A stretch of DNA of 64,000 nt from Candidatus Brocadiaceae bacterium S225 (GCA_007859995.1 SMSL01000007.1:84197-148196), one strand, 5' to 3'. Positions 18,049-27,215 are shown, counted from the first letter of the stretch. Notes: generated from the sequence alone by a model not told the origin. Translations and numbers: made by a program.

Positions 18049-19429
18049 GAGTGATTTCCTTTATATATTTCCGTGTTGTATCTTTTGATTTTCTCGTAAC
18101 CTGTAATTGGAATTTGTGGTGGCTTTTCTTATCTAATATTGACTTTGGGAATTTTATAAAAATATGATTTTTCTTTGCCTCACCTGGTGGGATTGTAATC
18201 GGAAGTGCTGACGCTATAATTTCTATTTTTGTGTTTCCAATTGTATCTGTCCGAATGATATCGACTTCCATCTTCAGCGAACTCTGATTTTTAAGGTTAA
18301 GCGTAAAGTGGTTTGCTATTAACGTCTTTTCTTTCGACGTTTCGAGCACCTGATAAGGTTTTTCATGTGCCCTTAATACCGTAATGTCCAGCCCAGATCT
18401 GTTAAATATAAACAGGAACAGCCCGATAACTGAGAGAAGGGTCAATCCGAGATAGATATTTGTCTTCATCTTCCAGAAGACCGTATTTTCTCCTTTCAAT
18501 CCGTTTTCTGATTCATATCGAATGAGCCCCTTTGGCTTTTTTGTTATGCGCATTATCTCGTCACACGCATCGATGCAGGAAGTACAGGCGATACATTCCA
18601 TCTGGATGCCACGGCGAATATCAATTCCTGTGGGGCAGACAGCAACGCATTTGAAGCAGTTTATACAATCACCAGTTTCTTCTGAATCAGTGTTACAGCT
18701 TTTTCGCGGTTCACCCCTCTTTTCATCATAAGCAACTACAAGTGAATTTTCATCCATTAAAACGGATTGAAGTCTGCCATATGGACAAATTACAGTGCAC
18801 AGCCGCTCTTTAAACCATCCGAAGTTAAAGAGGATTACCAGTGTTGTCGTATTTACTATTAAAAAGGTCGTCAGGTTTTCTGATGGAGGGCCCAGGGCTA
18901 TGGATAACAGTTTGCCGGAACCGGTAAAGTAAGCAAAAAAGGTATGTGACAGGATTAGACTGATAGCGAAAAACAGAAACCATTTGATCGCTCCCTTTAC
19001 TATTTTTTCTTTGTCAAAAGATTTTTCATAAAGCTTCTTTCTGGCAATATGATTTCCTTCCACCAGGGTTTCAATCCTTCGGAAGAGTCCATCGATAGTG
19101 ATGGTCTGCGGACAAGCCCAACCACACCATACCCGCCCCCAAACCGAAGTAGCAAGCAGCAGCCCCAGTGAGAAACTCGCTAATACAAAGAAAAGCAGCG
19201 GGGCGTCGTGGCCCCAGAAACTCAGACCAAAAAATGTAAATCTACGATCAGGTATGTTAATAAGAATAGCAGGCAGGCCGTTTATTTTAACCCAAGGGAG
19301 AATGATGAATATGGCTATGAACACCCATTGAGAAAGGTTCCTGTATTTTCTAAAGAACCCATGTGCTGCCATTGGGAATTGGTTTATGCGAAAGCCGTCT
19401 TCCGGCAGTTTTTGAATACTTTCCGCCAT
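18032..19429 (-). CDS. ccoG: Cytochrome c oxidase accessory protein CcoG (RdxA/FixG)
   Basis: The 465-residue membrane protein has several helices in its first half. WCGWACPQT lies near residue 100 and VICPYG near 215. A bacterial ferredoxin pair follows: CINCFKCVAVCPTGIDI and CIACTSCIDACDEI. A C-terminal Ig-like FixG domain completes the architecture. CcoG acts in maturation of the copper site of cbb3 oxidase, by copper reduction in studied cases. It starts one base after ccoP ends. Confidence 0.95.
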   Translation of the reverse strand: MAESIQKLPEDGFRINQFPMAAHGFFRKYRNLSQWVFIAIFIILPWVKINGLPAILINIPDRRFTFFGLSFWGHDAPLLFFVLASFSLGLLLATSVWGRVWCGWACPQTITIDGLFRRIETLVEGNHIARKKLYEKSFDKEKIVKGAIKWFLFFAISLILSHTFFAYFTGSGKLLSIALGPPSENLTTFLIVNTTTLVILFNFGWFKERLCTVICPYGRLQSVLMDENSLVVAYDEKRGEPRKSCNTDSEETGDCINCFKCVAVCPTGIDIRRGIQMECIACTSCIDACDEIMRITKKPKGLIRYESENGLKGENTVFWKMKTNIYLGLTLLSVIGLFLFIFNRSGLDITVLRAHEKPYQVLETSKEKTLIANHFTLNLKNQSSLKMEVDIIRTDTIGNTKIEIIASALPITIPPGEAKKNHIFIKFPKSILDKKSHHKFQLQVTRKSKDTTRKYIKEITLVGPL

Positions 19430-19430
19430 C

Positions 19431-20015
19431 TTATTCTTCTACAAGTTCGCCGTCAGGTTCTTTCGCATTCTCTGCCGTGGTCCCTTGTATTGACTTTATA
19501 TAAGCTGCTATATGCAGGATTTGCTGCTCTGGAATTCTGTTTTCCCATGCAATCATGCCTTTATCAGGAATCCCTGATCTGATAGTAACCGCGATGTCAC
19601 TGATCTTCCCTTTACCACGCAACCAGCAATTGTCAATAAGATTCGGTCCAATCAGACCTTGCCCGGAATTTCCGTGACAAAGTGCACATTTATCACCGAA
19701 AATTTCCTTTCCCTCTGCCAGAGCATCAGCATCCTGTAAAAGCGCTGAAAGTTCATTTTCGCTGATTTCAGGTTTTTGTTTAGATGATTGTGCCGGTGTA
19801 TGAGCCTCATTTAATTTTATCACATAGTCGTCTAGTATCCCATCCCTGCTGCTGCTTCCGAAGTGATAACCGGTATAGAAAACAGCCAGGAGGACGGTAA
19901 AATAGAAAATATACATTAACCATACAGGGCAGGGATTATCATATTCAGTAATACCATCATACTCATAACCCTCTATTATTTTATCATCATAAATCTGTGT
20001 TTTATCCTCACTCAT
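19431..20015 (-). CDS. ccoP: cbb3 oxidase subunit CcoP, mono-heme form
   Basis: A 194-residue subunit with a CcoP-type N-terminal membrane anchor (WLMYIFYFTVLLAVFYTGYH) and one cytochrome c domain, CALCH near residue 107. Canonical CcoP is about 300 residues with two CxxCH sites, so one heme domain is missing. The methionine ligand is probably that of GIPDKGMIAW. Its start overlaps ccoQ by 4 bp. Electron entry may rely on the heme of the CcoO half of the fused subunit. Confidence 0.88.
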   Translation of the reverse strand: MSEDKTQIYDDKIIEGYEYDGITEYDNPCPVWLMYIFYFTVLLAVFYTGYHFGSSSRDGILDDYVIKLNEAHTPAQSSKQKPEISENELSALLQDADALAEGKEIFGDKCALCHGNSGQGLIGPNLIDNCWLRGKGKISDIAVTIRSGIPDKGMIAWENRIPEQQILHIAAYIKSIQGTTAENAKEPDGELVEE

Positions 20016-20182
20016 GTCCGGTTCTCCTCACGAAGTGGTAGTTGAGATAAGTAGTCATAATGTTTTTTTGAACCTTTTCTGTATGCCCAGAAAACAGCCC
20101 CTATAAAGACAGAGAAGAAGAGAAAGAATCCAATTACGATTAAATATATATCATTAAACTGGGATAATGCCAGCTGTTTCAT
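20012..20182 (-). CDS. ccoQ: cbb3 oxidase small subunit CcoQ
   Basis: A 56-residue protein with one membrane helix (DIYLIVIGFFLFFSVFIGAVFW, shown here from residue 9) and a short basic tail, YRKGSKKHYDYL. AAGGAGG sits upstream of the ATG at 20182, so the longer frame open upstream is not used. CcoQ stabilises the assembled oxidase in studied species. The gene lies between fused ccoNO and ccoP, the usual order. Confidence 0.85.
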   Translation of the reverse strand: MKQLALSQFNDIYLIVIGFFLFFSVFIGAVFWAYRKGSKKHYDYLSQLPLREENRT

Positions 20183-20183
20183 A

Positions 20184-22313
20184 TTACTCTCCTCCTTTTT
20201 GCCCGAGGGCCTGGAGATATGCAATCAAAGCTGTAATTTTCTTGTCCGATACGTCTTCTTTTACTCCCTGTTTTTTGAGAACATCCGCAATTTTTTTTGC
20301 CTGTTCTTTCGCCCGGTTATTTGCATCAGACAGATCTTCTTCGGAATGAGGAACTCCAAGTTTCTTAAAAAGTGATACCTTCTTCTGCAAACTGTCAAAA
20401 TCGATTGTTGATGTAATTAACCATGGATAAGCCGGCATAATCGATTCTTTTATAACCGCTCTAGGGTCTTCCATATGCATGTAATGCCAGAGGTCAGGAT
20501 ATTTTTTACCAAGCCGCGCCAGATCAGGTCCGGTACGTTTTGAGCCCCACTGAAATGGCCTGTCGTACATGGACTCTTCGATTGTAGATGCTGCTCCATA
20601 TCTCAACACATCGGAATGCATTGTTCGAATCATCTGGGAGTGACAGGTAAAACAACCTTCTTTGACGTATATGTCTCTTCCTGCCAGTTCTAATGGTGTA
20701 AACGGCTTAACTTTATTTTCTGTTTTAACGTATTTATTGATGGAGAGAGTTGGCACAATTTCTATTATGGAACCGACTAAAATTGCAATAAGTGCCAATA
20801 TGGTAAAGGCAGCGGCCATTCCTTCCAACTTTCTATGTCCCTGCTCCGGATGGGCAGGCGCTGAAGAGGAAGTTCTAACTTGAACGGTTTCTTCTGCCAG
20901 TTCTTTTGGCGCCTGCTTGATCGTTTTGTAAACGTTATAGAGCAGGAGAACAAAACCTCCCAGGAACAATACGCCTCCTAACGTGCGGAAGAGAAATAGA
21001 GGCAGAATACGGATTACGGTTTCTACAAAGTCCGGATAAACAAGGTGACCATTTGCGTCTACTGCTCTCCACATTAAACCCTGAGTAAGTCCGGCTGCTA
21101 ACATGGAAACGTAGTAAAAGAGAATTCCCAGGATACCTATCCAGAAATGAAAGTTTGCCAGTTTCTTGCTGTATAATTCAGTTTTCCACATTTTTGGAAC
21201 GATAAAATAAATCATCCCAAAAGAGAGAAAACCATTCCAGCCCAGGGCTCCCAAATGTACATGCCCGACGATCCAATCGGTATAATGTCCCAGGCCATTT
21301 ACCGCTTTTACCGATAAAAGCGGTCCTTCAAAAGTAGCCATTGCGTAAAAGGTTATAGCTGCAACCAAAAATTTGATGATAGGATCCGTTCTTAATAAAT
21401 GCCATGCACCGCGTAGTGTCAGAATTCCATTAACGGCCCCTCCCCAGCTTGGGGCCCAGAGCATTATGCTGAATACGACACCCAGCGTCTGGAGCCATTC
21501 AGGTAAGGCGGTGTTTAAAAGGTGATGAGGCCCTGCCCATATATAAAGAAAAATGAGAGACCAGAAATGTACGACTGAAAGTCTATAGCTATATATGGGC
21601 CTGTTTGCTGCCTTCGGCAAATAATAGTACATCAAACCCAGGAAAGGAGTGGTTAGGAAAAAGGCGACTGCATTGTGTCCAAACCACCATTGAACAAGGG
21701 CATCCTGGATACCTGCAAAGACTATGTAGCTTTTAAAGTAACTGATCGGTGTGCTGATAGCATTTACAATATAGAGGAGTGCAACCGTGACAATTGTTGC
21801 TATGTAGAACCAGATTGCTACGTACAGATGTTTTTCATTACGTTTTAAGAGCGTACCAAAAAAATTGATGGCAAAGACTACCCAGATCAGTACTACCGCA
21901 ATATCTATAGGCCATTCCAATTCCGCAAACTCCTTGCCCTGCGATAATCCGAGGGGTAAAGTAATTACGGCCATGACAATTATAAATTGCCATCCCCAGA
22001 AATGAATTTTACTCAAACCATCTGAAAACATTCTCGTCTTCAAAAGTCTTTGTGTGGAATGATAAATACCCGTAAAGATAGCGTTGCCGGCAAACGCATA
22101 GATTGCCGCATTAGTGTGTAATGGTCTTATGCGACCAAACGTTAACCATTCTGTAAGGTTAAGTTGCGGGACTGCCATTTGTAAAGCAATGATTATTCCT
22201 ACTAACATAGCTATTGTTACCCAGAATAGGGTTGCAAGGGTAAACATTCTGACTATCTGGTCATTATAGTTGATCTGTATCAGTCCGGAATTGGTATCAT
22301 TCGAAGCGCTCAT
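20184..22313 (-). CDS. ccoNO: Fused cbb3 cytochrome c oxidase subunits CcoN-CcoO
   Basis: The first ~490 residues are the CcoN catalytic subunit with about 12 helices. The copper-site region is WWFGHNAVAFFL and WAGPHHLL, and WIVGHVHLGALGWNGF holds heme-ligand histidines. A linker rich in Ala and Pro leads into CcoO: LAGRDIYVKEGCFTCHSQMI binds heme c, followed by RTGPDLARLG and IMPAYPWL. In most bacteria these are two proteins; here one 709-residue chain carries both with no stop. It is the oxygen-reducing core, placed for microaerobic respiration. Confidence 0.93.
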   Translation of the reverse strand: MSASNDTNSGLIQINYNDQIVRMFTLATLFWVTIAMLVGIIIALQMAVPQLNLTEWLTFGRIRPLHTNAAIYAFAGNAIFTGIYHSTQRLLKTRMFSDGLSKIHFWGWQFIIVMAVITLPLGLSQGKEFAELEWPIDIAVVLIWVVFAINFFGTLLKRNEKHLYVAIWFYIATIVTVALLYIVNAISTPISYFKSYIVFAGIQDALVQWWFGHNAVAFFLTTPFLGLMYYYLPKAANRPIYSYRLSVVHFWSLIFLYIWAGPHHLLNTALPEWLQTLGVVFSIMLWAPSWGGAVNGILTLRGAWHLLRTDPIIKFLVAAITFYAMATFEGPLLSVKAVNGLGHYTDWIVGHVHLGALGWNGFLSFGMIYFIVPKMWKTELYSKKLANFHFWIGILGILFYYVSMLAAGLTQGLMWRAVDANGHLVYPDFVETVIRILPLFLFRTLGGVLFLGGFVLLLYNVYKTIKQAPKELAEETVQVRTSSSAPAHPEQGHRKLEGMAAAFTILALIAILVGSIIEIVPTLSINKYVKTENKVKPFTPLELAGRDIYVKEGCFTCHSQMIRTMHSDVLRYGAASTIEESMYDRPFQWGSKRTGPDLARLGKKYPDLWHYMHMEDPRAVIKESIMPAYPWLITSTIDFDSLQKKVSLFKKLGVPHSEEDLSDANNRAKEQAKKIADVLKKQGVKEDVSDKKITALIAYLQALGQKGGE

Positions 22314-22347
22314 TTTCCTGTTCCTTTCCCATAATTTCGAGTTGGTT

Positions 22348-22515
22348 TCAAATCTTTACTTTCCCAGGCTTCTCATTCCAGTCATCAATTAACATCTTAT
22401 GGGCTGGTGTTTCAAGGTCATCAAATTGTTCTTCTTTGACGGCCCATAAGAAGAAAAAGACGAACATTGAAACTAAAATAATTGCGATAGGAATAATAAC
22501 GTAAAGAACTGTCAT
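22348..22515 (-). CDS. ccoS: cbb3 oxidase maturation protein CcoS
   Basis: A 55-residue protein too short for routine calls. It begins MTVLYVIIPIAIILVSMFVF, a single helix, then carries the CcoS signature AVKEEQFDDLETPAHKML. CcoS is needed for cofactor insertion into cbb3 oxidase. AGGTAA precedes the ATG, and the gene ends 34 bp before ccoNO, so it heads the oxidase transcript. Confidence 0.88.
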   Translation of the reverse strand: MTVLYVIIPIAIILVSMFVFFFLWAVKEEQFDDLETPAHKMLIDDWNEKPGKVKI

Positions 22516-22622
22516 CAGAATTACCTAACTTTCGATATTGTGCGCATAATTATATGTAGCACAAAATATTGTCTATTAAAAAGTTTATTATAAAAATGAA
22601 ATATAATATATTGAATAGGCAG

Positions 22623-22657
22623 AATAACTAATCGGTAATCATTACTGATTAGTTATT
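22623..22657. terminator. Inverted repeat between ccoI and ccoS
   Basis: AATAACTAATC and GATTAGTTATT pair perfectly (11 bp) around a 13-nt loop, 15 bp beyond the ccoI stop. Position fits a terminator or processing site separating ccoI from the oxidase genes. The stem is AT-rich and the T tract is short, so its strength is uncertain. Confidence 0.45.
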
Positions 22658-22671
22658 TTATCAAATTTAGT

Positions 22672-25131
22672 TTAATTGTTAAGCGAAAAATTTGTTTTGT
22701 TGAACCTTCTCAGAAATTTTGTCCCCAGGGCGGAGGAAGACAATACAACCAAGGAGCTAACGGGCATCAATATCGCTGCCGTTAATGGTGAAATATAGCC
22801 TGAAATTGCTGCAAGTCCACCGGCAAAATTATAAACAAATGAAAAAACCAGATTTCTCTTGATAACACCAAAGGTGTTTTTGCTTAATAGGATCAAGTCT
22901 TTCACCGGTGAAACACCTTTGCAGGTAACATATATATCGGCGGCAACCAAGCAAGACTCCACGCTTCCCTGCACTGCAATACTAACAGTATCTGAAGACA
23001 TTGCAAGCGAATCGTTTGCACCATCTCCAACCATTAAGGATTCAGGAAAATTTTTAATTATTTCGTTCTTTTCCTCAGGGGTAAGATTCGAGGAAAACTG
23101 TTCATTTGCCATATGAAGCTTTTTTGCAACACTTGAGACAGTCATACTTTTGTCTCCGGACAGTATGTGACTCTTTATGCCCATAGAGTTTAATTGGGCA
23201 ATTGTCTGTTTTGCGTCACTATGAAGTCTGTCTCCCAGACATGCAAATGCGATAAGGCTCTCGTTCTTATATATAGAAATGAGGCTTGATATGATGTCAG
23301 GATTGTCTTTGTCATTTTCATCAGGCAATGCTGATACTATTCTGTAATAATCATTGTCTATCGTTCCGGATATTCCGGCTCCGGGAATCTCGGTTAAAGA
23401 GTGGACAGGTAATTTTTTTACACATTTCCCTTCAAGATGTTTTACTAAAGTTCTGGCTATGGGATGCTGAGAATAAACCTCGATTGAATATATAGCATTA
23501 AGAGTTTCCTGGTCAGGAGAAAAATTTCCCGACTCTTCTAGGTTAGGAGATTTCCATTTTAAAAACTCAAATTGACCCTGAGTAAGCGTGCCTGTTTTAT
23601 CGAAAAAGACATTTTTTACATAGTTTAATTTTTCAAGTGATTCGGCGCTCTTAATTAAGTAGCCTTTCTTAGAGGCTTTTCTTAATGATAAACTTTGTGT
23701 TAGCGGGGTTGCGAAGGCTAATGCGCATGGACAGGCCAGAATGATTAAGGCGAGTGTGCGTTTAACAGCTTCAGTAGGGTCTACGTTAATGTAAAATGAA
23801 AAAAAGAGTGCTCCTGCGACAAGGATGAATATACTGAAATATTGTGCCGCCTTGTCGGTTAGTGAAATCAATGGGGTTTTATTATAGATCTGTTCTTCAA
23901 CCTTTTTGAGTATCTGTCCGATTCGACTGTTGCCGGCAGTGTGTTTTACCAGAATTTTTGCATAACCTGCAACAACCTGAGTGCCGGCATAGATGACAGA
24001 ACCCTTGAAGAGCTTTTGAGGAAGACTTTCTCCTGTAAGGATAGAAGGGTTTATATTTACCCATTCGTTTAAGACCACTCCATCTGCGGGGACACGTTCA
24101 CCATCCTTAATAAGAACTTTGTCATCCACGTTTAAAAGTCTTGCAGGAATTTTGTCATACTCATTGCTTCCGCTATTCCAACGTTGACAGACTTGCGAGT
24201 CGATGAATGTTTGCATATAAGAGCTATTTACAAATGTCTGTTGGGTTCTACTCAAAAAATATCGGCTTGCCAGGAGTAGAAAGATTAAGATAGAGAGCGA
24301 ATCAAAGTAGAAATCAGCATTGCCACGGACTAAATTTAACAGGCTCAGAACAAAACCTATAATTACTGCAGCGACAACTGGCAAGTCTATACTTGGACGT
24401 CCTGCTCTCAGCGACCGCCAGAGGTTTCTATAAAACGGCTGGGCACAGTAGAAAAGTATTGGTAGAAAAAAAGCAAGGTTCAGATATCCAAATAGACCGG
24501 CCATTTGTCCTTTTAGTCCTGAGTATAGAGACAAAGAGAACAACATGATATTCCCTGAACAGGCAGCAGCAACTCCCAATCTCATTAATTGCTGGTGATT
24601 TTCTTTCTTCTGAAAATGCTTTGCTTCGTCAAGGCTTTTAATAGGGTAGGCCTTATAACCTAAGGCAGATAAAACTGATGCTACCTTTCCAAAGTATCCC
24701 GGCTCTTTCAAAGACACAAACAGAGTATTCTGGCTCATATTTAAATGAGCATTCTCAACTTGAGGGATCCAGTCAGGGATTTGATCAATTATCCAGAGGC
24801 AGGCAGTACATTGAATACCTTCAATGAAAAATCTCATACCTGTTTTGTTATCAATACTGACTGAATAGTCTTTCAAAAAAGAGTCGGTATCCAGGAAATC
24901 ATATTCAGGCAGACTGGTTGATGGGCTGTTAATCAGAGAAAAAGTTCCTCTTTTCAGGATTTTATAGACAGTCTCACATCCCCAACAACAAAACGCATTT
25001 CCATTATTGCTGAAAACTGCTTTATCTCCATCGGTAATGGCGCTGCCACAATGTGTACAGGTATAACAAGTATCTTTCAAGTCCACAGCACTGTTGTTTT
25101 CAGCTTTAGTAATTACGGCAGAATCATTCAT
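22672..25131 (-). CDS. ccoI: Copper-transporting P1B-type ATPase CcoI/FixI
   Basis: The 819-residue pump has an N-terminal metal-binding region, CTHCGSAI ... CCWGCETVY, as in CcoI/FixI. A heavy-metal-associated domain with GIQCTACLW near residue 108 follows. The P-type core has TGES, CPCALAFATP in the membrane, the phosphorylation site DKTGTLTQG, and GDGANDSLAM. It exports copper towards the periplasm for cbb3 assembly. It lies upstream of ccoS but is set off by a hairpin, so it may form its own transcript. Confidence 0.93.
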   Translation of the reverse strand: MNDSAVITKAENNSAVDLKDTCYTCTHCGSAITDGDKAVFSNNGNAFCCWGCETVYKILKRGTFSLINSPSTSLPEYDFLDTDSFLKDYSVSIDNKTGMRFFIEGIQCTACLWIIDQIPDWIPQVENAHLNMSQNTLFVSLKEPGYFGKVASVLSALGYKAYPIKSLDEAKHFQKKENHQQLMRLGVAAACSGNIMLFSLSLYSGLKGQMAGLFGYLNLAFFLPILFYCAQPFYRNLWRSLRAGRPSIDLPVVAAVIIGFVLSLLNLVRGNADFYFDSLSILIFLLLASRYFLSRTQQTFVNSSYMQTFIDSQVCQRWNSGSNEYDKIPARLLNVDDKVLIKDGERVPADGVVLNEWVNINPSILTGESLPQKLFKGSVIYAGTQVVAGYAKILVKHTAGNSRIGQILKKVEEQIYNKTPLISLTDKAAQYFSIFILVAGALFFSFYINVDPTEAVKRTLALIILACPCALAFATPLTQSLSLRKASKKGYLIKSAESLEKLNYVKNVFFDKTGTLTQGQFEFLKWKSPNLEESGNFSPDQETLNAIYSIEVYSQHPIARTLVKHLEGKCVKKLPVHSLTEIPGAGISGTIDNDYYRIVSALPDENDKDNPDIISSLISIYKNESLIAFACLGDRLHSDAKQTIAQLNSMGIKSHILSGDKSMTVSSVAKKLHMANEQFSSNLTPEEKNEIIKNFPESLMVGDGANDSLAMSSDTVSIAVQGSVESCLVAADIYVTCKGVSPVKDLILLSKNTFGVIKRNLVFSFVYNFAGGLAAISGYISPLTAAILMPVSSLVVLSSSALGTKFLRRFNKTNFSLNN

Positions 25132-25438
25132 CGCGTTTTATATGTCCTGAATAATGTGGTTACGACAAACACAAAAAAACTGTTATACAGAATTGATTAA
25201 CTTTTTTCACTTGGTACGTTTTTTATAGTTACAAGCGGTTAGATACCAATGTGTTGGGGCGTTGGCAACAGTGTAAAGAGGCATGCTTATTAATTTATGT
25301 GCCTGTTAGTACGAAAATATTGCGGATTTTTATGGATTGTAAGCATTGCGGAGCGACATTGTGCCTGAGAAGCGAAGGCGACTTCATTCTCACAGCATTA
25401 ATCAGATGGGCATTTTCGGTGGATTCGGTCTAAAGATC
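25132..25438. other. Intergenic region upstream of ccoI
   Basis: About 300 bases. A 60-codon plus-strand frame here has no ribosome binding site and no family resemblance and is not called. No FNR-type palindrome (TTGATNNNNATCAA) was found by eye. Confidence 0.3.
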
Positions 25439-25561
25439 TTAATCCACCCTGCAGCTCATCTTCTGGTTGCAACAGTGCAGAGTTCCATCTCCACCTTTTT
25501 TTACTACAACCTCTGTTCCACATAACTCACAATAGTATAATTCGGCTTTATGTGAAGACAT
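25439..25561 (-). CDS. Desulforedoxin-like 40-residue protein
   Basis: The 40-residue frame MSSHKAELYYCELCGTEVVV... has the desulforedoxin pattern: CELC near residue 11, a Gly-Gly turn, then CCNQKM near 31. That gives four cysteines for one Fe(SCys)4 centre. It is too short for ordinary gene calls. GGGAGCG lies just upstream of the ATG. It is the last gene of a reverse-strand run of rubrerythrin- and desulforedoxin-type genes, so electron transfer in peroxide or superoxide removal is likely. Confidence 0.8.
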   Translation of the reverse strand: MSSHKAELYYCELCGTEVVVKKGGDGTLHCCNQKMSCRVD

Positions 25562-25582
25562 TATTTCGCTCCCTGGCCAACA

Positions 25583-26041
25583 TCAATTTTCTTTATATAC
25601 AACATCGTCATATTCTCTTTCAAGTCTTGCTTTGTGCTCTAATTCTTCTGCTGCCAATTCCTCAAAGAGAATCCTGACCTCTCCACTGGTGACAACTTTT
25701 AGCATCCTGGTATAAAACTCATAAGCCTTTTGTTCCCTCTTCATTGCATGTACCATTATATCTTGAGATGTCGAAGCCGGAGTAATCTCTTTATCCATTA
25801 AATAATCACTTACATGGAGATCGTGTGTTTCCTGAACGGTATGATGTTCATGCGCGATATCATCTAAATTGAATTCTTCCAATTTTTCTTTGTGCTTTAA
25901 CTCAATGACCGCCAATTCCTTGAGTAATGTTTTCGCTGAAGGATCTTTTGCGATACCTGCGGCTGCTAAATAAAATTCATTTGCATCAGTTTCAAACTGA
26001 ATTGCCATATCCATTATTTCTGTTAACTGCTTATCAACCAT
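25583..26041 (-). CDS. Rubrerythrin-like ferritin-fold protein (copy 1)
   Basis: A 152-residue four-helix-bundle protein with diiron ligand motifs in both halves: ETDANEFY and ELKHKEKL first, then REQKAYEFY and EELEHKARL. The rubredoxin domain of classical rubrerythrin is absent, but rubredoxin/desulforedoxin proteins are encoded on both sides and could supply electrons. A role in peroxide reduction or iron handling is inferred. It is clearly a paralogue of the next gene upstream. Confidence 0.82.
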   Translation of the reverse strand: MVDKQLTEIMDMAIQFETDANEFYLAAAGIAKDPSAKTLLKELAVIELKHKEKLEEFNLDDIAHEHHTVQETHDLHVSDYLMDKEITPASTSQDIMVHAMKREQKAYEFYTRMLKVVTSGEVRILFEELAAEELEHKARLEREYDDVVYKEN

Positions 26042-26064
26042 TTTTAATCCTCCTTATTATAAGG

Positions 26065-26526
26065 TTATTCACGATACATTACATCCCAGAATAGGGCCTC
26101 AATGTCCTCTTTATGTTTTGCCTCTTCTTGCGCCAACCAGACAAACAGCTTTTTTAAATCCGAATCTTCCACATATTTAGACATGTTGCTATAAAACTCA
26201 TAGGCCTTTTTCTCTCTCTTTGCCGCATAAACAAGAACATCTTTAAAATCCGGGTGATCACCAAGCCCTTCATCAGCATCAGTAAGGAATTCTGTTATTC
26301 CCTGTCGAGATGTTTCGACTGTTTCTACTTTTAGTTTTTCCAACATATCTACATTGAAGCTTTCAATTATCTGTTTGTGTTTCAGTTCTTCTTCCGCAAA
26401 CTTGTTTAAGACACTCTTTGTTTGTAAATCTGTCATCTTGTCTGCCGCATTTTTGTAGAGCAGATATGTGCCATTCTCCTTTGCGGCAGCTTTTTTCAAA
26501 ACTGACTCAATATTTTCGTTTTGCAT
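26065..26526 (-). CDS. Rubrerythrin-like ferritin-fold protein (copy 2)
   Basis: A 153-residue paralogue of the downstream gene. AKENGTYLLY replaces the first ExxxExY pattern, so the first carboxylate motif differs. EELKHKQII, REKKAYEFYSNM and QEEAKHKEDI follow. The altered first motif could change the metal site. The two copies are 23 bp apart and co-directional, suggesting a tandem duplication followed by divergence. Confidence 0.78.
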   Translation of the reverse strand: MQNENIESVLKKAAAKENGTYLLYKNAADKMTDLQTKSVLNKFAEEELKHKQIIESFNVDMLEKLKVETVETSRQGITEFLTDADEGLGDHPDFKDVLVYAAKREKKAYEFYSNMSKYVEDSDLKKLFVWLAQEEAKHKEDIEALFWDVMYRE

Positions 26527-26533
26527 ATCTTAT

Positions 26534-26767
26534 TTATTCTAACGCCATAGGTTGGTCGCAACACTTGAGAATACCACCACAATCAGCAGTAATTCTAATT
26601 TCTGTTCCACATACCCCGCATTTACAATCTCTTCCCGTTCTCTCCATCTTGGGAACGTAATTGGTGATTTCTCTGAATTCACATGATTTGCCGCATGAGG
26701 GGCATATTTCCGGCGGTTCGTTTGCGTCGTATTGTGCGCCGCAGCTATCGCATTTCCAACTGTTCAT
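26534..26767 (-). CDS. Rubredoxin-like plus desulforedoxin-like two-domain protein
   Basis: The 77-residue chain combines a rubrerythrin-type rubredoxin knuckle (CDSCGAQY and CPSCGK, residues ~5-26) with a desulforedoxin unit (CGVCGTEI and CCDQPM, residues ~50-74). Two Fe(SCys)4 centres are expected. It is encoded 7 bp before rubrerythrin-like copy 2 and probably serves as its electron donor. Confidence 0.8.
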   Translation of the reverse strand: MNSWKCDSCGAQYDANEPPEICPSCGKSCEFREITNYVPKMERTGRDCKCGVCGTEIRITADCGGILKCCDQPMALE

Positions 26768-26814
26768 AATAAAACCTCTTTAATGCATAGGAAGTTCAAT
26801 GTTGATAACACCTC

Positions 26815-26865
26815 GACTCCGTTCAGTGTGACGTCATCTGGGCGGAGTCAAAGGATAGTCCTTTG
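26815..26865. repeat. Pair of adjacent small hairpins between redox genes
   Basis: GACTCCG (26815-26821) pairs with CGGAGTC (26843-26849). Directly after it, CAAAGGA and TCCTTTG pair around a 3-nt loop. The pair lies in the 169-bp gap between two desulforedoxin-type genes. The sequence recalls dispersed repeats of the form CTCGACTCCGYTCAGTGTGACG. It may act in transcript processing. Confidence 0.4.
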
Positions 26866-26936
26866 TCGTGGTAGCGACCTAACTTATGTGCTTTGAATAA
26901 GAAAGCAGAATACGTCTGCGTGTTGTCTATGAGGGT

Positions 26937-27215
26937 TTAACCACTGCTTGCTTTCTTGCGTTCCATTCTCTGGCCACAGCATTCCAATATCCCGGTAGTT
27001 TCTTCTATCACGGCTATCTGCTGACCACATTTCTTGCAGACGTACGTTATACCCCCAACTACTGGCTTGGGATGAACGGATGTCCAGGTTTTCATCATAC
27101 CCTCAACAAGCTTCATTTCTTGTCCACAGCAGACAAGTACTCCAAAGGCGCCTACCGTCACCTCAACTTTTTGCCTGCAAATCTCACAAAAATATATTTG
27201 TCCTTTTTGTCCCAT
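26937..27215 (-). CDS. Tandem desulforedoxin-domain protein
   Basis: A 92-residue protein made of two desulforedoxin units. The first has CEICRQKVEV and CCGQEM (residues ~10-33). The second has CKKCGQQIAV and CCGQRM (~60-84). Each four-cysteine set should hold an iron centre. Two units in one chain mimic the desulforedoxin homodimer. It is probably cytoplasmic and part of the oxidative-stress cluster. Confidence 0.8.
   Translation of the reverse strand: MGQKGQIYFCEICRQKVEVTVGAFGVLVCCGQEMKLVEGMMKTWTSVHPKPVVGGITYVCKKCGQQIAVIEETTGILECCGQRMERKKASSG

Noticed and set aside
25251..25433. 60-codon plus-strand frame with a CKHCG motif
   Set aside because: The single CxxC has no partner, there is no ribosome binding site, and the surrounding genes are all on the other strand.
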